Below are positions 1 through 8,606 of a DNA stretch of 64,000 nt, piece by piece. How positions within the stretch are numbered: the stretch's first letter is position 1; every line of letters starts with the position of its first letter. The translations under genes and the position numbers were made by a program. The stretch covers positions 372,001-436,000 of the forward strand of contig NZ_JAIWPJ010000003.1 in NCBI RefSeq assembly GCF_020515625.1, written 5' to 3'. The DNA is from Natrinema amylolyticum. GTDB lineage: Archaea; Halobacteriota; Halobacteria; Halobacteriales; Natrialbaceae. The notes under the pieces are model-generated. The model was given only the letters and a program-made list of their open reading frames with translations. It had not been told where the DNA came from and searched no databases.

Positions 1-290
1 TACCGGAGGACGGTTCCGCCGAAAAACACCGTGAGAAGCTCCGAGTAGACGAGTTCGTACGCGATCGAACAGAACGCGACGACGAACGTCGCCGCCAGCG
101 CGACCCGTCGATCGGTGAGGACCGAACCGGACCCGCCGGTCTCCGTCCCCTCGGTCGTGTCGAGTCGGCCCCCGTCGGCGCTATCGGTCGATGTCTCGTC
201 GGACATGTGAACTGAATTCTCGGACTCGAATCGTTCGGCGACGGCCTCGACTGCTCGATCCGGATCGACTCGAGCGCCGGGGACCGTCAT
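1..290 (-). CDS. Partial spermidine-synthase-like membrane protein (N-terminal part only)
   Basis: The gene runs off the left edge of the window, so only its N-terminus is visible. After a polar Ser/Thr/Gly/Asp-rich leader there is a hydrophobic segment (VALAATFVVAFCSIAYELVY) followed by SELLTVFFGGTVLR. This pattern resembles the first membrane helix of the integral-membrane polyamine aminopropyltransferase family, in which membrane helices precede a SpeE-like domain; the catalytic part lies outside the window. ATGs at 290 and 206 are in the same frame. The first leaves only 15 bases after the upstream lipoprotein stop, and neither has a clear Shine-Dalgarno. The gene is probably co-transcribed with the lipoprotein gene. 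The family assignment is inferred from a short region. Confidence 0.55.
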   Translation of the reverse strand, partial: MTVPGARVDPDRAVEAVAERFESENSVHMSDETSTDSADGGRLDTTEGTETGGSGSVLTDRRVALAATFVVAFCSIAYELVYSELLTVFFGGTVLR

Positions 291-305
291 CGGACGGATC
301 GACGG

Positions 306-1181
306 CTACAGTCGCGGTCGAACGTGCCAGGCCTCGTCGACGGTGAGTCCGCCGGTCGACGCTCGTTCGAGTTTGAAGTCGGCCGCCTGCCAGTCGAAGT
401 CGATGTCGCCGTCGGGCGACTCGAGGCGGGTGCCGACGCGGTACCAGCCCTCGTCGGCGGTCGCGGTAGCAGCGGCGCTGTCGTCGGTGTCGGTCTCGTT
501 TCCGGCGGGAGAGTCGGCTGCGGTCTCGTTCTCGGCGGGGGATTCGGTCGCTGTCTCGTTCCCGGCAGTGCCCTCCGATTCGGCAGCGGGAGCCGAATTC
601 GACGTGAGGGTCGCGAGGTCGACCTCGAGGGTCGTCCCCGGGTCGGGATCGCTCCACTCCCGGTCCCAGTCGACCGGCTCCGGCCCCGGCGACTCCGTCT
701 GGTACTGACCGTTCGAGCCCATGTAGGCGACGCCGAGGGCGGCGATGGCCGCGGTGTACATCTGGGCCTCGTCCCCGTGATCGTCGCGCCAGGTACTGTG
801 CGAATGTCCGCCGTAGATGGCCCAGCCGTGTCGGCCCGTGGGAGCCGACGAGTGGCCGCCGCTGCCGCGCCCGGTCGCACCGCCTCTCCCGGATCCCGAC
901 CCCGAGGACCGCGAGCCGGCACGCGCAGTGCCGATCGGGAGCAGCGAGCCGACGATCGCGGACCCGTCGACGTTGTCGATGGTCGATTCGACTTCCGGTT
1001 CCGAGTCGAGGGCGATCTCCATCGTTCCGTCCGCGATCGAGACGTCCTCGAACACCTCGGCCTTTCGTGGCGGTGGCTCGTCGCTCCCGTCGCTCCCGTC
1101 GCTCCCGAGGCAACCGGCTAACCCCCCGGTCGAGATCGCGAATCCTCCTCCACCGATGCGAAGGAACCGCCGTCGATTCAT
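306..1181 (-). CDS. Tat-exported lipoprotein of unknown function
   Basis: The protein starts MNRRRFLRIGGGG and has a twin-arginine motif, a hydrophobic stretch and the lipobox LAGC, so it is probably exported by Tat and lipid-anchored to the outer face of the membrane. I chose the ATG at 1181 because GGAGG lies just upstream and the Tat motif follows directly; an in-frame ATG also exists at 1202. The mature part has a Gly/Ser/Arg-rich stretch and a Thr/Glu/Asn-rich linker with repeated GNET or ENET motifs (possible N-glycosylation sequons). It ends in a compact region containing EGWYRVGTRLESPDGDIDFDW. It lies 15 to 99 bases upstream of the spermidine-synthase-like gene and is likely in its operon. 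I do not recognise a domain. Confidence 0.75.
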   Translation of the reverse strand: MNRRRFLRIGGGGFAISTGGLAGCLGSDGSDGSDEPPPRKAEVFEDVSIADGTMEIALDSEPEVESTIDNVDGSAIVGSLLPIGTARAGSRSSGSGSGRGGATGRGSGGHSSAPTGRHGWAIYGGHSHSTWRDDHGDEAQMYTAAIAALGVAYMGSNGQYQTESPGPEPVDWDREWSDPDPGTTLEVDLATLTSNSAPAAESEGTAGNETATESPAENETAADSPAGNETDTDDSAAATATADEGWYRVGTRLESPDGDIDFDWQAADFKLERASTGGLTVDEAWHVRPRL

Positions 1182-1288
1182 ACCCTCCTGTGAACGTTCC
1201 ATCACAAAGTGTTTTAGGTTTTATCGATACTCTCTTCATCCACTATTCGAACCGTTGAAGTGAACTGCCTGAGTACCTCGAGCGTGAT

Positions 1289-2254
1289 ATGACCGGGAAC
1301 GAGAACGCGGTGCGACGGGAGGTCTCGGGCGACGTTCGCATCGGTGGGGGCGAGACCGCGCCCGTCGAACTCCGCGGTGCCGAAGACGTCTACGTGAGCG
1401 CCGAGAGCGTCTCGGGGCGGCTCACGGTCCACGATCCGGAGTACGTCTTCACGGACGTTCCGACCGGTGCCGAGCCGGCCGATTCGGCCGACGCTCGGAC
1501 GGTGTTGACCGGCGATCTCGACGACGGCTACGTCGACGGCGTCGACGGCGACGTTCACGTCACCGGGGCCGAAGACGTCTTCGTCGAGCACGGGGCGGCC
1601 GAGACGCTCTCGACGATCGGTGCCGAGCAGGTCTTCCACGACGACGCGGCCGCGCCCACTCGATCGCCGGAGGACTACGAGGTCTCGGTCTCCGGCTGGC
1701 GACAGACGCGAGACGTCCGCGATCCCCGCGGCGGCGTCTCAGTCAGGGGTGCGAAGAACGAACTGACCGCGACCGACGCGCGCCACGATCTCACCCTCTA
1801 CGTCGCGGGGTGGGGAAACGAGATCCGCATCGAGGGACAGGCGATCGACGTGACAGTCTACTTCGTCGGCCGCGACAACCGCGTCAGCGTCGGCCCGTAC
1901 GTCACGGCGACTACGGGGGCCGAGAGCGGCTACGACAACGACCTCGAGTCCGATCCCCTCCCGCCGGAAGCGCTCGTCGAACAGACCGAGGCCGAAGCTT
2001 ACCAAGGAGCGTTCTTCGGCCGTCACAAGGTGACCTACCAGGAGCCGGCGTCGGGGAAAGAGTGGTGTCCCAACTGCGGCGAGAGCGCTGACGCCGTCAT
2101 CACGCGCAAGCAGCGCGACGCCTTCTTCCTGTTCGGGAAACCGATCCGCACCTACGACAGCGGCGACGGGGCCTTCGAGTGTGAACACTGCACGCCCGTC
2201 GCGATCGGCTCCGTCGAACTCTCGCCCGAGGAGCGGAAACGGATTCTCGGCTAG
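1289..2254 (+). CDS. Hypothetical beta-repeat protein with C-terminal zinc ribbon
   Basis: This 321-residue protein has no signal peptide or membrane segment. Residues about 1-210 are short Val/Gly/Asn/Asp-rich strands repeated in tandem (for example GGVSVRGAKNELTATDA, WGNEIRIEGQAIDVTVYFVG and DNRVSVG), a pattern typical of right-handed beta-helices such as DUF3060-like repeats. The C-terminal part has CPNCG and CEHC pairs about 45 residues apart, consistent with a zinc ribbon. It is transcribed away from the lipoprotein gene across a gap of about 107 bases. The beta-helix and zinc readings are inferences from pattern. No function is assigned. Confidence 0.7.
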   Translation: MTGNENAVRREVSGDVRIGGGETAPVELRGAEDVYVSAESVSGRLTVHDPEYVFTDVPTGAEPADSADARTVLTGDLDDGYVDGVDGDVHVTGAEDVFVEHGAAETLSTIGAEQVFHDDAAAPTRSPEDYEVSVSGWRQTRDVRDPRGGVSVRGAKNELTATDARHDLTLYVAGWGNEIRIEGQAIDVTVYFVGRDNRVSVGPYVTATTGAESGYDNDLESDPLPPEALVEQTEAEAYQGAFFGRHKVTYQEPASGKEWCPNCGESADAVITRKQRDAFFLFGKPIRTYDSGDGAFECEHCTPVAIGSVELSPEERKRILG

Positions 2255-2402
2255 GACGGGTCGTGTGACCTCGGATCGACGTTCGGCATTGCTCTCGATC
2301 CGTTCCCTCGATGCGACTCGAGTCCGATCGGCTTCTCCGTCACCGCTCGCCCGCACGCTGCGCGGCGTCCGCGCGGGAGGACCGTTTCGCCGCGACCGGC
2401 AA

Positions 2403-2423
2403 CTAGATAAAACCTTTAACGCC
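2403..2423 (+). promoter_or_regulatory. Likely TATA/BRE promoter of the SRP54 gene
   Basis: An A/T-rich island (TAGATAAAACCTTTAACG) stands out in GC-rich sequence and ends about 25 bases upstream of the SRP54 ATG. That is the spacing expected for a haloarchaeal TATA element with a nearly leaderless transcript. Confidence 0.45.
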
Positions 2424-2444
2424 GTCGTCCCGTAGTCCCAGCAA

Positions 2445-3839
2445 ATGGTACTCGACGATCTCGGGACGTCTCTGCGGGGGACCTTGGACAAACTCCGCGG
2501 GAAGTCGCGACTCAGCGAGGAAGACATCGAGGAGATCGTCAAGGAGATCCAGCGATCGCTGCTCTCCGCCGACGTCGACGTCTCGCTCGTGATGGAGCTG
2601 TCGGACAACATCGAGGAGCGCGCTCTGGAGGAGGAACCGCCCGCCGGCACGCCCGCGCGGGACTTCGTCCTCCGGATCGTCTACGAGGAGCTGGTCGATC
2701 TCATCGGCGACTCGACCGAACTCCCCCTCGAGGAGCAGACGATCCTGCTCGCGGGACTGCAAGGGTCGGGGAAGACCACGTCCGCCGCGAAGATGGCCTG
2801 GTGGTTCTCCACGAAGGGGCTCCGACCGGCCGTCATCCAGACGGACACCTTCCGGCCGGGCGCGTACGACCAGGCCGAGGAGATGGCCGAGCGCGCGGAG
2901 GTCGACTTCTACGGTGATCCCGACAGCGAGGATCCCGTCGAAATCGCCCGCGAGGGCCTCGAGGAGACCAGCGACGCCGACGTTCACATCGTGGACACGG
3001 CGGGTCGCCACGCCTTAGAGGACGACCTGATCGACGAGATCGAGCAGATCGAGGATGTCGCGGATCCCGACACGTCGTTGCTCGTTCTCGACGCTGCGAT
3101 CGGGCAGGGCGCGAAGGAGCAGGCCCAGCAGTTCGACGAGTCGATCGGGATCGACGGCGTCGTCATCACGAAACTCGACGGGACGGCGAAGGGTGGCGGT
3201 GCGCTGACCGCGGTCGACCAGACCGACTCCTCGATCGCCTTCCTCGGGACCGGTGAGGAGGTCCAGGACATCGAGCGCTTCGAGCCCGACGGCTTCATCT
3301 CGCGGCTGCTCGGCATGGGCGATCTCAGCCAACTCGCCGAGCGCGTCGAGCGGGCGATGCAACAGACCGACGTTGAGGAGGACGACTGGGATCCCGAGGA
3401 CATGCTGCAGGGCCAGTTCACCCTGAACGACATGCAAAAGCAGATGGAGGCGATGAACAACATGGGGCCGCTCGATCAGGTGATGGACATGATCCCCGGG
3501 CTCGGCGGCGGGATCAAGGATCAGCTCCCCGAGGACGCGATGGACGTCACCCAGGAGCGGATGCGGACCTTCACGGTCATCATGGACTCGATGACCGAGA
3601 AGGAAAAGGAGTACCCCAAAGCCATCGGCGCGAGCCAGATCGAGCGCATCGCCCGCGGGTCGGGGACCGACGAGGAACAGGTCCGGGAACTGCTCCAGCA
3701 GTATAAGATGATGGAGCGTACGATGAAGCAGTTCCAGGGCATGGGCTCCGAACAGGAGATGCAGCGCATGATGAAGCAGATGCAACAGGGCGGCGGTGGC
3801 GGTGGCGGCGGAATGGGCGGCATGGGGCCGTTCGGATAA
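2445..3839 (+). CDS. srp54: Signal recognition particle 54 kDa protein
   Basis: This is the GTPase subunit of the signal recognition particle. It binds signal peptides and 7S RNA and delivers ribosomes to the FtsY receptor at the membrane. The 464 residues show the N-domain helical bundle (about 1-90), the G-domain with P-loop GLQGSGKTT at 104-112, DTAGRH and TKLDG, and a methionine-rich M domain (about 320-450) with repeated MxxM runs. A Gly/Met-rich tail ends the protein. Length and domain order are normal for archaeal SRP54. It is a single gene with its own promoter, and no 7S RNA gene is visible beside it. Identification is secure. Confidence 0.97.
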   Translation: MVLDDLGTSLRGTLDKLRGKSRLSEEDIEEIVKEIQRSLLSADVDVSLVMELSDNIEERALEEEPPAGTPARDFVLRIVYEELVDLIGDSTELPLEEQTILLAGLQGSGKTTSAAKMAWWFSTKGLRPAVIQTDTFRPGAYDQAEEMAERAEVDFYGDPDSEDPVEIAREGLEETSDADVHIVDTAGRHALEDDLIDEIEQIEDVADPDTSLLVLDAAIGQGAKEQAQQFDESIGIDGVVITKLDGTAKGGGALTAVDQTDSSIAFLGTGEEVQDIERFEPDGFISRLLGMGDLSQLAERVERAMQQTDVEEDDWDPEDMLQGQFTLNDMQKQMEAMNNMGPLDQVMDMIPGLGGGIKDQLPEDAMDVTQERMRTFTVIMDSMTEKEKEYPKAIGASQIERIARGSGTDEEQVRELLQQYKMMERTMKQFQGMGSEQEMQRMMKQMQQGGGGGGGGMGGMGPFG

Positions 3840-3840
3840 C

Positions 3841-3858
3841 GCCGCGGATCGCCGCGGC
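3841..3858 (+). terminator. GC hairpin directly after the SRP54 stop
   Basis: GCCGCGG-ATCG-CCGCGGC forms a perfect 7-bp stem with a 4-base loop, starting two bases after the stop codon. It has no T-tract, so it is not a classical terminator. It might stabilise the mRNA 3' end or simply be chance in GC-rich DNA. Confidence 0.3.
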
Positions 3859-4022
3859 TGCCGGCCGTCGACCGACAATTACCGACCACGGATTGCGACC
3901 CGCTGACCGACAGCTCGGCGCACTGTCCTCGGTTTCATCGCTCGTTCCGCTCGAACTACCAGTACGGAACACATTCTCCGTGCCACTACGTTAATACACC
4001 TCTAGACGTACCCTCGAGTAGG

Positions 4023-5018
4023 ATGAACCGTCGACAGTATCTCGCTCGAGCGGGCGCGGCCGGCGCTAGTGTCGGATCTCTCACGGGACTCGCAGGCTGT
4101 CTCGACGACCTGAGCGGGTCCGACGACACGACCGACGACGAGGGGGATGCCGGCAGTCGGGCCGGCGTCCGCGCGCTCGATCGCACCGCCGGCGATCTGA
4201 ACAAGGCCGCGCTGGTACTGGACGAACTCGACGGCCTCGAGGATCCCGGAACGGTCGATTTCGATCCGTCGGAGCCGCGGGATCGACTCGTCGACGCTCG
4301 AGACCACCTCGAGACGGCCGAGGCCGAACTGGGCGACGATCGGGCGGCCGACGTCGACACGCTGCGGTCGTACGCCGACGCCCTCGAAGGACTGATCGAC
4401 GTGACCGCGACCGTCACCGATGAGGGGCTCACCGAGGACGTCGACGACGTGAGCGCGGCGCTCGAGACGGAGAGCGGGATCGAGGACGCGAGCGCGACGG
4501 TCAGCGACCGACACGCCGAGATCGCCGACGCCCACGAGCGGTGGGACGAGACGGACGAGACGATTCGGGGCATCGACGCCGACAGGCTCGACGAGTTGGC
4601 CGACGTGCCGCGGTCCGATCTCGAGGAGGGATCGACCGCCCTCGGCGAGGTCGTCACCGCCTTCGAGACACTGGCCGGGGCGTACGACGCGACGCTGGGC
4701 GACGAGGGATACGACGCGCTCGACCGCGGCCGGAGCCACTTAGACGAGGGGGAGTACGAGGCCGCACGGGACGAGTTCGAGACCGCCGAATCGACGTTCT
4801 CGGCGGCTCACCGACGGCTCGCGGACGGGACGGCGACCGCGCCCGACGGACTCGTCGGGTACTTCGAGACGGCCGAGTGCCAGACCCGACATCTGACGGA
4901 CGCGGCGGCGGCGTTCGCCGACGCGGCGACGGCCGCGGCGGAGCGGGACCCGTCTGCGACCGAACACCGGAGCGATGCCGAAGCCGCCCTCGACCGTGTC
5001 GGAGACTGTTCGGACTGA
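4023..5018 (+). CDS. Tat-exported acidic alpha-helical lipoprotein, function unknown
   Basis: The N-terminus MNRRQYLARAGAAGASVGSL has a twin-arginine motif followed by a lipobox-like LAGC, so the product should be exported and lipid-anchored. The mature 300 residues are rich in Asp, Glu, Ala and Leu in heptad-like runs (for example RLDELADVP, YEAARDEFETAESTFSAAHR), suggesting a helical bundle. Three further Cys are scattered. An A/T-rich stretch (CGTTAATACACC, about 3987-3998) lies 25-35 bases upstream and is a plausible promoter. It converges with the CBS-MaoC gene, whose stop is two bases away. No family recognised. Confidence 0.75.
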   Translation: MNRRQYLARAGAAGASVGSLTGLAGCLDDLSGSDDTTDDEGDAGSRAGVRALDRTAGDLNKAALVLDELDGLEDPGTVDFDPSEPRDRLVDARDHLETAEAELGDDRAADVDTLRSYADALEGLIDVTATVTDEGLTEDVDDVSAALETESGIEDASATVSDRHAEIADAHERWDETDETIRGIDADRLDELADVPRSDLEEGSTALGEVVTAFETLAGAYDATLGDEGYDALDRGRSHLDEGEYEAARDEFETAESTFSAAHRRLADGTATAPDGLVGYFETAECQTRHLTDAAAAFADAATAAAERDPSATEHRSDAEAALDRVGDCSD

Positions 5019-5020
5019 CC

Positions 5021-5962
5021 CTACCGGGCCGGCGTCGCGTCGCCCTCGCGGGCCGCCATCGGCGGGAGGTCGTCGACGAGCACCACCGCGTCGCCCTCGA
5101 GCACGACGGTCCCGTCACCGTCGGTCACGGTCGTCTCGATCCGGTACTTCGCGCGACCGAGGTCCTCGGCGATCTCGCAGACGGCGGTCGCGTGCTCGCC
5201 GATCGAGAGCGGTGCGCGGAAGCTACTCTCCTGTGAGAGGTAGATCGTCAGCCCTGGTAGCCGAGCGAGGGCCGCGCTGATCAGCCCGTTCGCGAGGACG
5301 CCGTGGACGATTCGCTCGCCGAAGCGGGTCTCGGCGGCGTAGGCCGCGTCGAGGTGGACGCGGTTGGTGTCGCCCGTCACTTCGGCGAAGGCCTCGACGT
5401 CGTCTTCGGAGATCGTCTTCGCGAATCGGGCGACGTCGCCCACCGAGACGGTCGTCTCGTCCTCGCCGCGATACTCGAACTCCCAGTCGTCGCGCTCGTA
5501 GAGGGTATCGGTCCGCACCTGCCTGCGAGGCGGCCGTTCGCGCGACTCCGCGGCGCGGTGAGCGAGTTGGGGCACGTAGTAAGAGAGTTCGATCGTCGTG
5601 ACGATGCCCGAGAGGTCGGCGGTGTCGTCAGTATCATCACTCGAGACGACCGGCAGGTGTTCGACGTCCGCGGAACGACAGAGTTCGACGGCGTCGACGA
5701 TCGAGGCGGTCGATTCGATCGTCGTCAGCGGTGTCGACATGAGCTCGCGCACCTCGAGACGGCCGAGGTCCGTCCGGTCACAGAGGTGTGCGACGAAGTC
5801 ACCCTCGGTGACGATACCGACCGGTTCGCCGTCCCGGACGACGACCACCGAACTGACGCGCTCGTCGCGCAGCAGTGTCGCCGCCTCGGTCGCGGTCGCG
5901 TCGGGCGAGACGGTGACAACGTCTTCGATCATGATCTCGGCGACGGGTATCGTGTCGTGCAT
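5021..5962 (-). CDS. Fusion protein: tandem CBS domains plus MaoC-type (R)-hydratase
   Basis: Residues 1-130 contain two CBS motifs (for example VSSVVVVRDGEPVGIVTEGDF and VEHLPVVSSDD with SGIVTTIELSYY), which in other proteins bind adenine nucleotides. After a charged linker, residues 165-300 form a MaoC/hot-dog domain. The hydratase signature FAEVTGDTNRVHLDAAYA supplies the catalytic Asp198 and His203 expected in (R)-specific enoyl-CoA hydratases. The likely reaction is hydration of trans-2-enoyl-CoA, perhaps controlled by an energy signal through the CBS pair; the regulation is inference. The gene is transcribed divergently from the VOC gene at 6132. Confidence 0.85.
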   Translation of the reverse strand: MHDTIPVAEIMIEDVVTVSPDATATEAATLLRDERVSSVVVVRDGEPVGIVTEGDFVAHLCDRTDLGRLEVRELMSTPLTTIESTASIVDAVELCRSADVEHLPVVSSDDTDDTADLSGIVTTIELSYYVPQLAHRAAESRERPPRRQVRTDTLYERDDWEFEYRGEDETTVSVGDVARFAKTISEDDVEAFAEVTGDTNRVHLDAAYAAETRFGERIVHGVLANGLISAALARLPGLTIYLSQESSFRAPLSIGEHATAVCEIAEDLGRAKYRIETTVTDGDGTVVLEGDAVVLVDDLPPMAAREGDATPAR

Positions 5963-6116
5963 CTGATTGCCGTTCGTTGCCGATCCCTATCAGTGGTCGG
6001 CGGACCGCTCCCCGAGGGAAAATGCGGGAAACCGGACCGGGTCCGATTCGATCGGACTCAGTTCGGGTTGGGTATGTAACAATTTCTGCCATCACTAGCG
6101 ATTTATCCGCGCCGCC

Positions 6117-6135
6117 TCATGCATTCAATGCATGA
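6117..6135. promoter_or_regulatory. 19-bp perfect palindrome over the start codon of the VOC gene
   Basis: TCATGCATT-C-AATGCATGA has 9-base arms around one central base. It covers the ATG at 6132-6134. A TATA-like GATTTATCC lies at about 6099-6107, so transcription should begin inside the palindrome. It is either an operator at the start site or a hairpin that hides the start codon. Confidence 0.55.
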
Positions 6136-6497
6136 CTGAGTTAGAATTTATTACCTTCGCTTGTACGAACCCCGACCGGGTGGCGTCGTTCTGGGAGGGA
6201 GCGCTCGACGGCGAGCGGCGATCGCTTCCGGAACCGCTCGAGGCGGAAATCGTCGATCGACCCGGCGAGGGCCCGGACCTCTTGTTCAAGAACCAGCCGT
6301 CGGGACCGAAACGGGACCTTCCGATTCACCTCGACCTGTCGACGGCGGACCGGGAGGCGACCGTCGACCGGCTCCGCGAGCTCGGGGCGTCCGTCCGCGA
6401 GACGAAGACCGAAACCTACGAGACGCACACGGCGACCTGGACGGTGCTGGAAGATCCCGAGGGTACCGGGTTCTGCGTGAGCGAGTATCGGGAATAG
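6132..6497 (+). CDS. VOC-superfamily (glyoxalase-like) protein
   Basis: This single-domain protein of 121 residues has the VOC fold pattern beta-alpha-beta-beta-beta. It starts with FITFACTNPDRVASFWEGAL, has a central IHLDLSTADREATVDRLREL, and ends with TWTVLEDPEGTGFCVSEY. This matches the glyoxalase-like 'Glyoxalase_6' type that often has no known substrate. The His in IHLDL and the Glu in FCVSE positions are candidate metal ligands, but I cannot tell whether the protein is an enzyme or a binding protein. Its promoter and start codon overlap a perfect palindrome, so it is probably autoregulated or controlled by a small-molecule-responsive repressor. Confidence 0.8.
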   Translation: MTELEFITFACTNPDRVASFWEGALDGERRSLPEPLEAEIVDRPGEGPDLLFKNQPSGPKRDLPIHLDLSTADREATVDRLRELGASVRETKTETYETHTATWTVLEDPEGTGFCVSEYRE

Positions 6498-6593
6498 CGA
6501 CGGCGAGTCGTATTCCGTCGACGCGAGAGCGGCGACTCGAGACCATCGGCCGAACGGAGAGAAGAATCGATTCGGCGTCGAACTCGCTCGGGT

Positions 6594-7007
6594 TCAGGCG
6601 TCGACCGGTCGGCCGTCTTCGGTCGGCGGCGCGATGTGATCGACGTACTCCTCGAGGCTCGGTTCCTCGACGCGGACGCGGACGCTGATCTCGCCGAGTT
6701 CGTCCGGTTTGCCCACCGAGAAGTTGACGTAGTCCTCGAAGGCCGCCTGTTTTTTGAGCGCGAACGAGAAGGTGTCGCCCTCGCGATTGGCGAAGAACTC
6801 GCCGCGGGCGGTGTCGAGGATCTCTTGGCGGTGGAGCAACTCCGAGAAGTGATCGAGCGCGTGGGCCTCGGCCCTGATCTCGCCGAACTCCTCCTCGATG
6901 TCCGCGTTGGGAAAGATGTTGGCCACGGCGTCGAGCACGCGACTCGTGACCTCGGTGTCGTAGACCGGTGCCGTGATCTCGACGTCGACGCGGTAGATCT
7001 CGCTCAT
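6594..7007 (-). CDS. UPF0201-family RNA-binding-domain protein
   Basis: The 137-residue product begins MSEIYRVDVEITAPVYDTEV and contains conserved archaeal phrases such as ANIFPNADIE, EEFGEIRAEAHALDHFSELL and FSFALKKQAAF. These match the archaeal UPF0201 family, which has an RNA-binding (DUF54-like) fold. The start overlaps the stop of the upstream UPF0200 gene by 4 bases (ATGA), so the two are translationally coupled. Cellular function is unknown; a role in RNA metabolism is inferred from the fold. Confidence 0.85.
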   Translation of the reverse strand: MSEIYRVDVEITAPVYDTEVTSRVLDAVANIFPNADIEEEFGEIRAEAHALDHFSELLHRQEILDTARGEFFANREGDTFSFALKKQAAFEDYVNFSVGKPDELGEISVRVRVEEPSLEEYVDHIAPPTEDGRPVDA

Positions 7008-7588
7008 GGTTCGGATTCCGCTTCCGCGCGTTTCCGTCCGTCGGTTCCGTCCCGGATGATCGACCGGATCTCCTCGTGGAACGCCTCGAGCGAGTCGGTG
7101 TTCTCGACGACGACGTCCGCTCGGTCCATGGCATCGTCCATCCCGAAGCCGCGTTCGCGCTCGTCGCGCGCCGCGAGCCCCTCGCCGCCGTCGGCCTCGC
7201 TCGCGTCCCGACCGCGCTCGTCGATCCGCTCGGCCCGGACCGCGAAGGGGGCCTCGATACTGACCAGCGTGAACGCGTCGCCGAACTCCTCCTCGAAGAC
7301 GTCGACCTCGACGCCGGATCGGATGCCGTCGACCAGCACCGTCTCGTGGGTCTCGAGGCGATCCTCGATCATCGGCAGCGACCGCTCGGCGATCGCCGTC
7401 GGGCCGTTCTCCTCGCGCAGCGCCTGCGCGACCGTCCCGTGATCCTTCGCGGGGTCGAGCCCGCGGTCGGCTGTCTCCTGGCGGACGACGTCGCCCATCG
7501 TCACCACCGGGATCCCGTCCTCGCGTGCGACGGTGGCGGCCTCGCCCTTGCCGCTCCCGGGGAGTCCCACCGTTCCGATGACGTGCAT
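7004..7588 (-). CDS. UPF0200-family P-loop nucleotide kinase-like protein
   Basis: The start MHVIGTVGLPGSGKGEAATV carries a P-loop (GLPGSGKG, residues 8-15) typical of adenylate-kinase or dephospho-CoA-kinase-like proteins. VLVDGIRSGVEVDVF follows as the second nucleotide or substrate region, and the C-terminus is charged and partly disordered. The archaeal UPF0200 family has this arrangement; its substrate is unknown. I chose the ATG at 7588 because an upstream extension would precede the P-loop strand without homology to the family. It is the first gene of a two-gene operon with the UPF0201 protein. Confidence 0.85.
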   Translation of the reverse strand: MHVIGTVGLPGSGKGEAATVAREDGIPVVTMGDVVRQETADRGLDPAKDHGTVAQALREENGPTAIAERSLPMIEDRLETHETVLVDGIRSGVEVDVFEEEFGDAFTLVSIEAPFAVRAERIDERGRDASEADGGEGLAARDERERGFGMDDAMDRADVVVENTDSLEAFHEEIRSIIRDGTDGRKRAEAESEP

Positions 7589-7958
7589 CGAGCACACGTA
7601 CCGGCGAGACGGGCATAAACGCTGTGTTCGCAACGCGGTCTGCACTATACTAGTGGATCCCTTCGACGGTCGACCCTCCCCGTTGTTTCCCTGCAACGGT
7701 TTTAGGACCGGTATTCCCCGCGTTGCAGTTCGGCTCGAGGGGCCCCTCGAGACCCGGTCGGCGCGATTCGGCCCCGCTCGAGTCGGGGCGGTTTATGCGT
7801 CCGGTATCGGTCTGTTCTCTCGCAGCGAAACGACGCGTTCGACGGTATTACCTCACTCAACCGTCCGAATTCTCGGCAATTCAGATAAACTCTGACTGAT
7901 CGGTAAAACGGAGATTGGGCATTATGTGGCAGTCCGTCGCGGGGACAGATGCCGTACC
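7589..7958. other. Intergenic stretch without a supported gene
   Basis: The region separates divergent genes and must hold both promoters. CATAAACGC near 7613 is in the right place to serve the kinase-like gene, and the A/T-rich GATAAACTCTGACTG at about 7885 may serve the lipoprotein gene. Open frames here have haphazard composition and no start signals. I see no RNA gene. Confidence 0.5.
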
Positions 7959-8321
7959 ATGACAGACACAATCGTCGACAGGCGTCGATTCGCTGCCGGA
8001 GTCGGCGCTGGACTGGTCGCTGCAGTCGCGGGTTGTATGGACAGCGGCGAATCCAGTGACGAGACCGTGAGCGGCGACGGAACGAGTGACGGCTCCGATG
8101 GCTCCGACGGAACGAGCGACGGATCCGACGACCTCGAATCCGATGAGAACGCGGACAACGAGTCCGAGGACGGCGAACTCGATAACGAGTCCGCGGACGA
8201 CGGACTGGGCAACGAGTCCGACAGCAACGAGTCTGGTACCGAATCCGATACCGAAACGAGCGACCCTAACGAATCGGACACCGAAAACGAGAGCGGCGAC
8301 GATTCGGAGGTCGAGTTCTAA
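7959..8321 (+). CDS. Small Tat-type lipoprotein with Ser/Asp/Glu/Asn low-complexity body
   Basis: The N-terminus MTDTIVDRRRFAAGVGAG has a twin-arginine motif and leads to the lipobox VAGC. The remaining 85 residues are almost entirely Ser, Asp, Glu, Asn, Gly and Thr (repeats such as GSDGSDGTSDGSDD and NESDSNESGTESD). Many Asn-x-Ser/Thr sequons are present, so a glycosylated, disordered surface tether is possible. I chose the ATG at 7959 so that the Tat motif is at the N-terminus. No domain is present, and the strong compositional bias makes homology searches unreliable. Confidence 0.65.
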   Translation: MTDTIVDRRRFAAGVGAGLVAAVAGCMDSGESSDETVSGDGTSDGSDGSDGTSDGSDDLESDENADNESEDGELDNESADDGLGNESDSNESGTESDTETSDPNESDTENESGDDSEVEF

Positions 8322-8502
8322 CGTCGGGCAGTAGTGTCGTCGACGGTCATGTTGTTTCAGGGATGCTTCTCCCTTTTCCGACGCCTCACCGGATAGCGTC
8401 GGATGCTGTTTTTTCGTTCGACCGTTCGATACCGAAGAGAGCGAACGACTGCGATCGGAAATCCCAACCGCTTATACCGCTCCATCGTGGATTCGGACTC
8501 GA

Positions 8503-8577
8503 GGGCGCGTAGCTCAGTCCGGAAAGAGCGTCGGACTTCTAATCCGACGGTCGTGGGTTCAAATCCCATCGCGCCCG
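8503..8577 (+). tRNA. tRNA-Arg (anticodon TCT)
   Basis: The acceptor stem GGGCGCG pairs with CGCGCCC. There are a D-arm (AGCTCAGTCCGGAAAGAGC), an anticodon stem TCGGA/TCCGA closing the loop CTTCTAA (anticodon TCT), and a T-arm GTGGG-TTCAAAT-CCCAT. The discriminator base is G and there is no intron. It decodes AGA. The 3' end is repeated downstream (see the scar entry). Confidence 0.95.
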
Positions 8578-8606
8578 TACAGCGAACGAAGTGAGCGAAC
8601 CGGCAC

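Noticed and set aside
7702-7971. An 89-residue minus-strand frame between the kinase-like and lipoprotein genes
   Set aside because: Irregular composition with Cys/Arg/His scatter, no start signal, and it overlaps the promoter area of the lipoprotein.
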